Below, piece by piece: positions 52,190 to 61,055 of a stretch of 64,000 nt of DNA. Every line of letters starts with the position of its first letter. The stretch's first letter is position 1. Made by a program: the position numbers and the translations under genes. The stretch comes from Cladorhizidae sp. MBARI D1340-BT2. Its lineage: Eukaryota; Porifera; Demospongiae; Poecilosclerida; Cladorhizidae. The stretch covers positions 12,985,484 through 13,049,483 of the forward strand of contig JAQNBH010000010.1 of the NCBI GenBank assembly GCA_028752905.1. Direction: 5' to 3'. A model generated the notes under the pieces. It had not been told where the DNA came from. It searched no databases and worked only from the letters and a program-made list of their open reading frames with translations.

Positions 52190-52376
52190 TTACAATAACC
52201 CTCTCAATAATCAACTTGAAATTGTATTCTCTCAACATTTTGACTAGATGCTCTGGGCCTTCATTCCGGATGAAGGCTAGAGCATATAGTCGAAATGTCG
52301 AGAGAATACAATTTCAAGTTGATTATTGAGAAGGTTATTTTAATGTTATTATGTATGTCAACTGAGAGTTCATTGA
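52190..52376. repeat. Inserted inverted repeat of a PLE tail
   Basis: Arms 52,194-52,264 and 52,270-52,339 are near-perfect reverse complements around the 5-base centre TCCGG. The right arm is followed by a further tail (AATGTTATTATGTATGTCAACTGAGAG...). Copy A lacks the segment at the matching point (49,390). AAACTA occurs on both sides (52,184-52,189 and 52,377-52,382), a possible 6-bp target duplication. Confidence 0.75.
52267..52299 (+). ncRNA. Hammerhead-ribozyme-like core (degenerate)
   Basis: CGGATGA (consensus CTGATGA, one mismatch) is followed by a spare A, then a stem GGCTA / TAGTC closing a 7-base loop, GAAA at 52,292-52,295 and GTC at 52,297-52,299. PLEs and small PLE-mobilised retrozymes in animals are known to carry hammerhead motifs. 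The mismatch, the extra A and the absence of a clear stem III in the monomer form mean activity is doubtful. An inverted, more decayed version lies in the left arm. Confidence 0.35.
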
Positions 52377-52545
52377 AACTAGCAATCAAAAATGATACAG
52401 ATGCATGCACAGAGGAAACACCAATGATAGCCTTCATAAAGGAAAGCACCATAGGATACAAAATAGTGTCTGCAATCATTAAACCACACCTAGTGCCAAA
52501 TAGAACAACATTTCCTTTACCAGAATTCCCTTAAATGCAGACACC

Positions 52546-53910
52546 CCCATACTATAATCATAGCCTTAGCCTTAGCCGCAGCCGCACAACTAATACTCAA
52601 CCCTAGCCAAAATATTAAATATGCTCATATTCTAACCAGAGCTCTGACAGCAAATAAACTCAGCAGGTAGGTTTGCGCATCATGTGAGTCATGAAGATGT
52701 GGAGGTTCAGGTGAGGAAGGAAACGGTGGGTGTGAAGAAGTCGACACCTGAGGTAAGAAGGAGGAAGTAGCAATGTGGCATATATTAAGTATAATTTCAA
52801 TACACACAAACAAAGCTTGCTTCTGTAAGCTTTACAGTGATTATTGAGAAGGTAATTATAATGTTATTACGTCAACTGAGAATTCATTGAGAGTAAACTG
52901 TTTGCTGTGAAAAAGCAGCAAATGGCAAGACAGTTGATGCTCTCACACGTAGCAACTATTTCACAGCCCAGTAGAGAGGTTGTAATTACCACACAAAAAC
53001 TTAAACCTACCTAAAAGGAAAACCTATAATCCATAAACTAAACTGTCCATCTACAATAATGATCCTGCATCTGCACTAAGTCCTATATAGCTCTTGGCAG
53101 AATATGCCAGAACTAGATTTTTCTATTTTATTCTTCTATTATTCACTTATTGTTTTTTCTACCTATTATCTATTTTAAAGTACCTATTTTTCTCAGTTAT
53201 TCTGACAAACACCTAATTACATGTCACCATCGATTCTGAAAAATTCAAACTTGATTCTTGAACCCTTAGATCAGTAACTATATTTTGTAGTAATGTTTTT
53301 ATTATCTCTAGTTGTACTGTAACACAACAGAAGGTTGTAAGTAGTCTGCCAAAGTAGATTCTTGCCAAGAGAAAGTTATTAGTCAACATTGAGATGCACT
53401 TTAAAGATGGCTATACTAACTATGCCAATCATACATAAATAAGTAGTGTTAGGAAATCTACTGTTCTTCTCATGCAAACTCCCGTACTTCTCTGCTGCCA
53501 CAATAAGCCGTCTATCACACTTCAGAGTTCTGAAACGGTAATGGCAGGAAATAAATAAGTCAACTCAACTGTTAGGTGAAGGCGATGCACACTTGATCTA
53601 GGAAATGATGGTTTATACTATGATAAGCTGAAGCTGTACCTATTTTATCCCATATGGTGAGGAAACTCTACCTGTAGAGTCTTCCAGCATAATTCTTGAT
53701 GCTCAGTAGATCGTTTTCCCTCCTCCAAAAATTATATTGACAATATCTGCTGAGGCCTACCTAGTCCAAGCCGCCATATGAAAAATGTGTAGAGGGAGTG
53801 GTGAGAAAATGAGAAAAATGACCTTTACGCAGCAATGTAGTGACAGAAGAGTTTTCAAATGGAATCAAGGCAAGAGTTTACTGAATTTTTCCCACTGCTT
53901 TTTTGGTGTG
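52546..53910. other. No gene recognised
   Basis: AT-rich DNA with stops in all frames. Apart from the PLE-tail fragment at 52,838-52,890 I see no conserved protein or RNA signal. Confidence 0.6.
52838..52890 (+). repeat. Dispersed PLE-tail fragment
   Basis: TGATTATTGAGAAGG...ATGTTATTACGTCAACTGAGA...TTCATTGA matches the tail that follows the right arm at 52,320-52,375, without the ribozyme-like part. Confidence 0.7.
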
Positions 53911-54068
53911 ACAGAAAATCATGTTTTGAAAATCAGGCTTCAAGTTAGTGATTTGATATTACCTCATTTCTTGTTGATGTATTGACTCGATAGAAAGCAA
54001 GACAAGAAAACATTAGCGAAGTAGAATGTCGTCTTTGAAGCCTGATTTCTCAAAACATGATTTTCTGT
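53911..54068. repeat. Inverted repeat with 33/34-bp arms
   Basis: Left arm 53,911-53,943 (ACAGAAAATCATGTTTTGA..CAGGCTTCAA) and right arm 54,035-54,068 are reverse complements with one single-base gap, around a 91-bp spacer. There is no flanking duplication and no named family. Confidence 0.8.
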
Positions 54069-54188
54069 GCTGCTATGAAAAATTTAAAATCTCTCTCAAT
54101 TCTTGCTCAAAATTTATATTATTTTAAAGCTCTTTTATTTCTTTACGCATTTATAGAGTTGTATGAATCATCATGCAAAAACTCGATT

Positions 54189-54248
54189 GCATATATATAT
54201 ATGTGTGCAGTGAAAATGACCTTTGTATATATATATATATATATATAT
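54189..54248. repeat. AT microsatellites
   Basis: Short (AT)n at 54,190-54,202 and a longer (AT)n at 54,226-54,248, separated by TGTGTGCAGTGAAAATGACC. Confidence 0.9.
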
Positions 54249-54702
54249 GTACACGTTTATATGGAATTGTGAAAATCTGTCACTATCAAGCTAATTAACA
54301 ACCACAGAACAGGTATGGTGCTAATCTAAAACCAGTATGGAATAGAAATGTTTTAGCTGTAAGTGTTCAGTGAATTCACAGTGATATCCGATGATTTATA
54401 GGGTGTGTGCAAAATAAATATTAAATACATCTTCAGAAAACTTATTTCAAGAGATACATTTTTTTATAACCCTCATACTGCACCTATAAATTTGCAAAAA
54501 TATTGAATATAAAGTTGTTCGCTTAGGAATCGAAAGTTTGTAGCATCTCTGCTGATGCTTCTTCCACTCTGGAGAGGAACCTGGTGCATGCACTAATTTA
54601 GCATTGTTTGGTGTGCAACAAATAAACATCTACTAGTGCACTGCTTTTTCATGTACTCTTTTTTGTATCTGACATAAAGCATTTTAAATTCAATTTACCA
54701 TG

Positions 54703-54745
54703 AGTGTGTGTGTATGTGTGTATGTATGTATATATGTTTGTGTGC
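54703..54745. repeat. TG/TATG microsatellite
   Basis: Interrupted GTGTGTGTGTATGTGTG followed by TATG and TATA units. Confidence 0.9.
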
Positions 54746-55397
54746 AGATTGCCATTTATTTGTAGTTTTTTTAGCCTATTCTTTGCACAAAATTAATGTA
54801 ATATCTAATTATTCGGTATTCTATCTAGAGAATATTTCTTCTGTAATCTGTCTCTAGATTTTATCAGGCATGTCCGATCCTAACCTTTGAACTAGGTAGG
54901 AAACTCATATTGGCTTGGAATGATATATGCCACAGCAGTGTGCAGGCCAGTTTGGTAGGGAAATAACATTATGTGTACAGTTTTCTGATTTTTATATATG
55001 CATTTTGCATATGTGGTGGTTTGACTGGTTATATAGCAGACAAAAGTACCAAACTTTTTCCAATGCAGTGAATTATCTATAAAAAAAATGGCTGCAATAA
55101 ATTTGGTAAACAAGAGTGGACCTATAATACAGAAAAAAACAAAAAAAACATGAAAAACACACGAAGACTCCTATAAATTCCAAGAATATCTCTGGACTGT
55201 TCCGAGAGTGAGTAAGTAGTCTCAGTTTTGTGTAAGTTGTATTTCACAACATGTACAAAGATCAGTATGTGATAATTGGCACAAACATTATTTGATTTGT
55301 ACTAACACTTTACCAGTTCATTGCAAGCCATCATTCTTGGAAACATTTTAAACAGCTTGGTGGCTGGTGGTCCAAACTTTTTAGGGGAAAATGCTGC
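54746..55397. other. No gene recognised
   Basis: AT-rich sequence with short A runs (55,081-55,150). No splice-bounded frame or repeat structure was found. Confidence 0.55.
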
Positions 55398-55401
55398 TTA
55401 A

Positions 55402-55939
55402 CCCTCTCACTGTCAGCATTATTGTGGAGAATTATTTAAAATTTAATACAGCCTTATTAAAAAATTAATATCAAATCAGGTATTTAGCTACCATTTGGTC
55501 ATGTGATAGCATAAGTATTTAAGAAGTTGTGGTCAAAAGGTGTGACCACAAACTGACCACATAATATGAATATAATTATGAAAACAATGGTCATGATTAG
55601 GAGTTCCATAACTTCTTTATAGTTCATGTTATGGATTCGATATATGGCTCAAAAGATAGATCAATCCATATGCTTTCTTTTGCTTCAAAGAACTTAGGAA
55701 TATACATTACTATACAAATGTTTTTCCATTGCTGATATCGTCCGACTGAAAATCGTTCGTGTTTTAAATATAATTTCTTCAACTTTCCTCCGCCTAACCA
55801 CCGTAAAAATTGTCGTGTAAATAGAGTTTGAATTCAGCTATCTTTTAATATAAAAATTATTGCCTATTATCAAATACGTATATATTTTTTAATTTTTACA
55901 AAGCCGTGGAGCCATATGGCGCCATTGACAGTGAGAGGG
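55402..55939. mobile_element. piggyBac-type MITE
   Basis: 538 bp flanked by TTAA at 55,398-55,401 and 55,940-55,943. Perfect 14-bp terminal inverted repeats CCCTCTCACTGTCA / TGACAGTGAGAGGG. The CCC start with a TTAA duplication is the usual piggyBac signature. The interior is AT-rich with no transposase frame, so it would need a transposase supplied elsewhere. Its termini are unrelated to those of the MITE at 24,747. Confidence 0.88.
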
Positions 55940-55943
55940 TTAA

Positions 55944-56403
55944 CAGATAAAAATAATAAATGAATACTTCTTGTTCTTTTTTGGAGGCAGGTCTTCGAAA
56001 CTGGTTTTCCTACAAGATAGATCTAGATGAATTTCAGTAACGGAGTCAAGGACACTAGTTTTTTCTTTGGGTAAAACTGAATCACTGCAGCAGAAGAGAA
56101 AAAAGATGATGTAAGTCTGCTTCATCTTAAAGCGTGTCCATCAACGGACAAAAGCCTCACTGGCATCTGGGTAAACATTGCAAGTATCCAATGCTGCATT
56201 TGTTTATACGAAAAAGAGTAACACATCCATGAAATAGAGGAACGCAACAGAATCAATCTCACCTTAAAAATGAGCGCAGAAGTGATGAAGATGTGCTCGC
56301 AGGATATAAGGACTAGAAGGTTCCAGTTATATGGCATGCAGTCTTTCTGGGGAAATTGCCTTTTATTGCTGGAAAGTTTATATTTGCTAGCCAATTTTAC
56401 AGC
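55944..56403. other. No firm gene
   Basis: A minus-strand open frame of 109 codons (56,122-56,451) overlaps here and starts with QFPPQYKLEAVKLASKYK. It may be a frameshifted continuation of the ORF relic at 56,404-56,966. Nothing else is recognisable. Confidence 0.35.
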
Positions 56404-56966
56404 CTCTAACTTATATTGAGGTGGAAACTGTAACATTTCTTGCATTTCCACAGGAAAGGGGGACTCGTTCTCGAATTCCGCATTTTATATTTTTGGAAGT
56501 AGCGAGAAGCTACTTGTTTACTGATAACACCACGTAGTTCTTCCAATTGAAATATGCAAGTGCATTGCTCTATAGCATTCATTATTAATTCATCAAAGGC
56601 ACATACTTTAGCTTGCTTCTATAGAGCTGCTTGAGTACAATGAAAGGCATAATAATGGTAATCAGATTTGGTCAGGCATGAAAAATGATATTTCAATTCA
56701 AAAGTGAAAGTTTGTGTACTCCCACACATACACAAACAGTAAATTCCACATTGACCAACAAATGCATTCGCCTTCTTCTTGAGACATGCTAACATGAAGA
56801 GATCAACTTGACGGCACTTTGTGTCATTAAGCATTTCTTTTACAAAAAATCTGAGCTGCTCCTTGTTGAGGATTAGGCTAGTCACATGCCTACAGATGTG
56901 TGTAGTTGCCACACACACACACACACATACACACACACATGCACACACACATGCACACACACACAC
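56404..56966 (-). pseudogene. Unrecognised Cys-rich open-frame relic
   Basis: On the minus strand a single frame runs from the CA-repeat edge (about 56,910) to a stop at 56,404-56,406, interrupted by one in-frame TAG at 56,619-56,621. The sequence looks coding rather than random: KEQLRFFVKEMLND, CRQVDLFMLACLKKK, CGIYCLCMCGS, then after the stop KQAKVCAFDELIMNAIEQCT, LEELRGVISKQVASRYF and WKCKKCYSFH. Paired cysteines suggest a metal-binding fold, but I do not recognise the family. It could be a decayed exon of a host gene or part of a transposon protein. No convincing start is visible; the upstream edge is a repeated segment containing possible splice-acceptor sequence. Confidence 0.35.
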
Positions 56967-57150
56967 ATACACACACACACTCAATGAGGATTAGGCTAGT
57001 CACATGCCTACAGATGTGTGAGGATTAGTTTAGTTGCCGCACACACACACACACATACACATACACATGCACACACACATGCACACACACGCACACACAC
57101 ACACACACTCTATGAGGATTAGGCTAGTCACATGCCTACAGATATGTAAG
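56868..57150. repeat. Compound minisatellite with CA tracts
   Basis: GAGGATTAGGCTAGTCACAT followed by GCCTACAGATGTGTG begins at 56,868, 56,986 and 57,114 (periods 118 and 128 bp). Between the copies are (CA)n tracts at 56,910-56,980 and 57,040-57,109, interrupted by TACA and TGCA. Confidence 0.9.
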
Positions 57151-57835
57151 TCATTTGTCACAAACTGGCCAGCACTGAAGCCTTAGCACCAAGAAAAAGT
57201 AGAACTAACTAATAAACTGCCACCTCATTCCTCTGGAATGTTATATACTTATAACAATATGTGAAAAAAATAAAAAATAGCATGGTCATGTTTAGTAGGA
57301 TCAGCACTGCAGGGATATTCCAGGAATATCGCAGCAGACCATGACTGTGCCATATGAATGGAAGAATAAGAATGTAAACAATAAATGAACAAGTTTGTTC
57401 AGTATTAAAAATATCCTTAAGACATAGTGCCAGTGGTTTCAAACAACCTCCATTATATCACTTACAAAATGTTTTACTGCTAACTCAAAGTTGGTTTGTA
57501 GACTCCTCATTGGATTTCTTTTTAACACTCACTAAAATTGATGCTCAGTGATCATGAACATTTCATACACATTTCAGAATCTTTTTGGGCTGGATCAGGA
57601 AACACATTTAGCCTCTGAAACACAGCATAGAAGGTTGCAAAATTGAGAATCAACATTTCCACCCTTCATGATAAAAACATATCAGTGGTGATCCATGAAT
57701 TGATTAAATTTCAAAGATCAATTCAGTTGAATTTGCCTGAACAGACAAATTTCATGCTAACTTTTCCATAAATCTTGAAATTTTTCCTTTTTTACATTGT
57801 GTTTAAAATTTGACAGATTTGTGCTAGTTACTAAC
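57151..57835. other. No gene recognised
   Basis: AT-rich sequence. A minus-strand open frame of 77 codons (57,209-57,442) is hydrophobic and low in complexity, and I do not regard it as a gene. Confidence 0.5.
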
Positions 57836-57986
57836 CTCAGCGAAGAGCTAAATTGGAGACTCAATGCTCTCATTGAAAGCAGGTTCTAGATAGCAAAGAG
57901 GTTTCATTCCCATCTTCTGAACTAAATTTATTGGGAATGAAACCTCCGTTTTGATAGAGCATATTGCTTGACCTCTAGATTGCTTT
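57836..57986 (-). other. Candidate minus-strand exon (terminal coding or non-coding)
   Basis: On the minus strand a strong polypyrimidine tract and acceptor (ACCCTCCTCCTTCCTAG, ending at 57,987) precede a frame reading KQSRGQAICSIKTEVSF, then LVQKMGMKPLCYLEP and NESIESPI, ending in TAG at 57,848-57,850. A GTTAGT donor-like site follows at 57,835. All three frames contain a stop before that donor, so the segment is either the last coding exon or a non-coding exon. It holds a 15-bp-arm hairpin (57,898-57,912 with 57,932-57,946). The protein is not recognised. Confidence 0.3.
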
Positions 57987-58728
57987 CTAGGAAGGAGGAG
58001 GGTTGGTGACAAAAAACCAACATAGTCTAAAAGTAACCCTCCAAACAAGAGGTAATTAATCCACCCAAAGGAGAGTATACTTGCATGTAGTGTACAATGA
58101 TCACGTTTCATTGAGCTCCTCTAAGGCTGCCATTGCTATGTCTCTAGAACACAAATCCCAGTCCATGGCAGGTTTCTTGAAAGAGAGATTGTGATACATG
58201 GAGTTGCAAAGGGCCTAGAAAGAGCCATCTCCCCTGTTCTGCATTATCTAGAATAAAGTGCTACCTCTTCCCCCAGCATCGTAGAAAAGAGAAAGGCTAG
58301 CTACATTAGTCTACTAGAGTCCATCTGGCTTCCCACCTATGGACACAAAATCCACCCCTAACACAGACAATGTGTTTGTGTCCACCAGTGGTTCCCCATG
58401 CCATGGCCCAGGCATGGTAGTTGCATGCCAACCACTCTTTGCCCATATCTATTCCCCTGGCTACAATCATAGCCTAGATGTACTCATACATATATACCCA
58501 ACTCATTGCACAGGCACATAATGTGTGTATACCCATTTGCTGTGCTCCATAGTCTTGTCATAGTTGCACATGCTCCAGTTTTTGTAGAGAAGCATTAATC
58601 CACATGTTCAACACCAATTGTCCACTTCATGGCCCAGATTATAATCACAAGTTGCCCACTTTTTCAGCAGATGGCGACAAAAAATCAGAGAAACATAACC
58701 TCCATTTTCAGCAGATGCTTACATATTT
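57987..58728. other. No gene recognised
   Basis: A plus-strand frame at 58,339-58,521 (60 codons) has no supporting signal. The motif AGAGAAACATAACCTCCAT occurs at 58,687 and again at 59,374, so part of this region is a dispersed or duplicated segment. Confidence 0.5.
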
Positions 58729-58835
58729 CCGATAAGGGCTAGAGCACATCTAGTTGAAACATCGAGAGAGTAAATTTCAAGTTTTATTAATGAGAAGCTC
58801 ATTATAATCATTATGTCAACTGAGAGTTCCTTGAG
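58729..58835 (+). repeat. Dispersed PLE tail with hammerhead-like core
   Basis: CCGATAA (consensus CTGATGA, two transitions), a 6-bp stem GGCTAG / CTAGTT around AGCACAT, then GAAAC at 58,756 and ATC (for GTC). After this come GAGAG...AAATTTCAAGTT and a tail ATTATGTCAACTGAGAGTTC matching 52,300-52,375. It is a separate copy of the same module outside any recognisable PLE body. Confidence 0.55.
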
Positions 58836-58952
58836 GTACATACAATCTGTGTGACTACCCTCATCACAGATTATGGGCCAGTTAAATTTCAAAAACCCAC
58901 ATTGAGGTCTAGAATATCCTAATAATGTCCTAGGGCAACAGTATTGCAAAGG

Positions 58953-59195
58953 ATGAGTACCATAGAGCTATCACTGGTGTCTAAGCAAGTGAAATTTTCA
59001 CTCTTAGATATGAAGATGCCAAGGGTGTTATGTCCTGGTTTTGATCCTCCTGAGACATTTCCAAATAGGGATTACAAAGACCCAATTGAGAAATTTCAAA
59101 CTGTAGTAGCAGACCTGATGGGTTCAAAAAGGCGATTAGCAAGAAGAAAAGTTCTGAAATGGAGAGAACTTGCAGTGGTCACTTCCACAAAATGA
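58953..59195 (+). CDS. Hypothetical short open frame, unsupported
   Basis: An 80-codon frame from ATG 58,953: LLDMKMPRVLCPGFDPPETF near the middle, then a basic stretch GSKRRLARRKVLKW. It looks less random than its neighbours but shows no splice signals, no known domain and no homologue I recognise. It may be an exon, a retro-copy fragment or chance. Confidence 0.15.
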   Translation: MSTIELSLVSKQVKFSLLDMKMPRVLCPGFDPPETFPNRDYKDPIEKFQTVVADLMGSKRRLARRKVLKWRELAVVTSTK

Positions 59196-59588
59196 CTGGT
59201 CCCACCTTATATGGTGACACACGATCTGTTCCCACATTATATGTTGACATGGTCTGGATGCATCTTTGACATTGTAGATTTCACATTGTTATAGTATGAT
59301 GGAAACCATATGTCTGCAATATTCTTTCTACAGATGCAGGGTCAATGTGTTCTTGTTGTCCTCATGCTGGACAGAGAAACATAACCTCCATGTGCAATGG
59401 AACATAATGTTCATACAAGCAAGTGGTAGGTAGCTATAGGAGAGACTTTAGAAAGGGTGGCTAAAGTTCTTTGCAAAGAAGAAGTTTTCTGAGTCCTGAA
59501 TGTCACATTTCAAATTCTAGAATGCATGCCAGGCCCACTATTACCAAGATCTAAAGTTGTCGCTGTGACTGTATGCTAGACTACTCAC

Positions 59589-59735
59589 CATATCCATGGC
59601 TGCTGCTTCAAATAAAGGAGAGAATGAGATTTTCTCAATCGTGGCTTTGGAGATCTTTTCATGCTTGAGTGCTGAAGAGGACTTCCTTGTACAACTTGCA
59701 CTGGATATGCTTCTGGATGGCTCTTCTTGACACTC
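59589..59735 (-). CDS. Internal coding exon of an unrecognised host gene (partial)
   Basis: The minus strand shows a good acceptor (CACTATCCTCTTGGTTCAG, then GAG) and a consensus donor (GATATG then GTGAGT). Between them are 147 bp, exactly 49 codons, open throughout in phase 0-0. The product is Ser- and Lys-rich: ECQEEPSRSISSAS, then RKSSSALKHEKISKATIEKI and SPLFEAAAMDM. An open exon whose length is a multiple of three, with strong sites on both sides, is the best sign of a host gene in this window. I do not recognise the protein; its low-complexity Ser stretch suggests a flexible region. Neighbouring exons are not securely identified, though 57,836-57,986 lies downstream on the same strand. 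Confidence 0.45.
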
Positions 59736-60537
59736 CTGAACCAAGAGGATAGTGTAGTTACATCTCAAAATGTAGACAGCAAACTCTGCGATGAGCATGC
59801 ACAAGCATTCATCCTTCATTTTTCCTTGCACCTTTTTGGCTAATCAAAACTCCAAGCCATATCAGTATAAACATCTTTGGTCTTTGGTCTGGATTCCCAG
59901 CAACAACAAAGCTCTATCCACCTAGAGAACCTGCATTCACTCTACAGACACTGATATGAATTGATATATTTTATATTTATATTTGATAGGTCTGGTCTTG
60001 TACATGCAAATGGCAGCAAGTTCACTACTTCAGATGCTACTGTGAGTGAAGGGAGGGAGGATTTGAAAAGAGCCTGCAGTTTATACTCCTTGCTTATATG
60101 CACTAACTTGATCCAGTGTTGCATTTCCAGAGATTCTTCACTGGCTTTGCCAACTACACTGCTGTTCCTGCCTTAACTTGGTCTTGGATTGTTTATGGAG
60201 CTCTGTGTTCTTTTGAATAAAATGCTCCAAGAAAGGACTGTGGTTGAACCACAGGTTGCAGTGAATTGTTTTAACACGCATGTCTTGTTGTATGCAGAGC
60301 TGCAGCAATCTCTGTGCTGTGGAGAACATACTAATTCTTGCCTCCTAATTTGGTGCTAGGTTCTCCACCTCAGTGGTGCACCAAGAAAAGCTTCTGATAT
60401 TCAGACAGCTACTCGCTCTCAACCATGCACTCTGGCACAAGTGGAAAGTTATTGTGTATGTTGTGCAACTTTTTCAAATTCTCAAGGATAATGTTGTGCA
60501 TGCTTCACCTCTTTTCATCATGCCATAATGTAGAGCA
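59736..60537. other. No firm gene
   Basis: Probable intron or intergenic DNA. Open frames on both strands overlap at 59,942-60,176, and a minus frame at 60,138-60,329 reads LCIQQDMRVKTIHCNLWF. None has splice or domain support. Confidence 0.4.
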
Positions 60538-61015
60538 TGGATAACTGTATACATAGTTAGCATGTACCAAGGTAGGTTAACGATGAATAGATATAATGTA
60601 AAGCAGGATAACTGTATACATAGCTAGCATATACCAAGGTAGGGCTATGGCTAGGTTAACAATGAATAGATTTAGTGTAAAGCTGTATACATAAAGCTAG
60701 CTAGCATGTACCAAGGTAGGTTAACGATGAATAGATGTAGTGTAGAGCAGGATAACTGTATACATAGCTAGCATGTACCAAGGTAGGTTAATGATGAATA
60801 GATGTAGTGTAAAGCAGGATAACTGTATACATAGCTAGCATGTACCAAGGTAGGTTAACGATGAATAGATGTAGTGTAGAGCAGGATAATTATATACATA
60901 GCTAGCATGTACCAAGGTAGGTTAACGATGAATAGATGTAGTGTAAAGCAGGATAATGCTAGCATGTACCAAGGTAGGTTAACGATGAATAGATGTAGTG
61001 TAAAGCAGGATAACA
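60538..61015 (+). repeat. 67-bp minisatellite, seven units
   Basis: ACCAAGGTAGG occurs at 60,566, 60,633, 60,710, 60,777, 60,844, 60,911 and 60,968, giving periods 67, 77, 67, 67, 67 and 57 bp. Units contain TAGCTAGCATGTACCAAGG and GATGAATAGATGTAGTGTA. A 64-codon frame at 60,907 is a by-product. Confidence 0.95.
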
Positions 61016-61019
61016 CTAC

Positions 61020-61055
61020 GTACATGCTAGCATTATCCTGCTTTACACTACATCT
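61020..61055. repeat. Inverted end of the 67-bp minisatellite
   Basis: A 36-bp exact reverse complement of 60,934-60,969, separated by 50 bp. The array therefore ends in a foldback. Confidence 0.9.

Larger units (their letters stand above)
50204..52545 (+). mobile_element. Penelope-like retroelement, degenerate copy B (RT core deleted)
   Basis: Paralogous to copy A along its length and in the same orientation. It begins with an open stretch from ATG 50,204 (LVTIVSCLDFLQEYMRTGLI) that contains the single-copy counterpart of the satellite monomer, followed by IESRFIDVLSKA and a stop. The low-complexity Pro/Thr/Asn region (50,588-51,031) aligns with 47,258-47,650 of copy A. VNLSFEILTQTDTEFLKIGL at 51,434 matches an N-terminal PLE block. 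After ADKGS (51,785-51,799) the copy jumps straight to SETQ and KPHFKPTNKFQYTHY; about 690 bp holding the RT core is missing relative to copy A, with TCTTC at the join. The C-terminal block IAFIKESTIGYKIVSAIIKP is at 52,431. A 70-bp-arm inverted repeat is inserted at 52,190-52,376. Confidence 0.75.

Noticed and set aside
58339..58521. 60-codon plus frame
   Set aside because: No splice sites, domain or recognisable homologue; consistent with chance.
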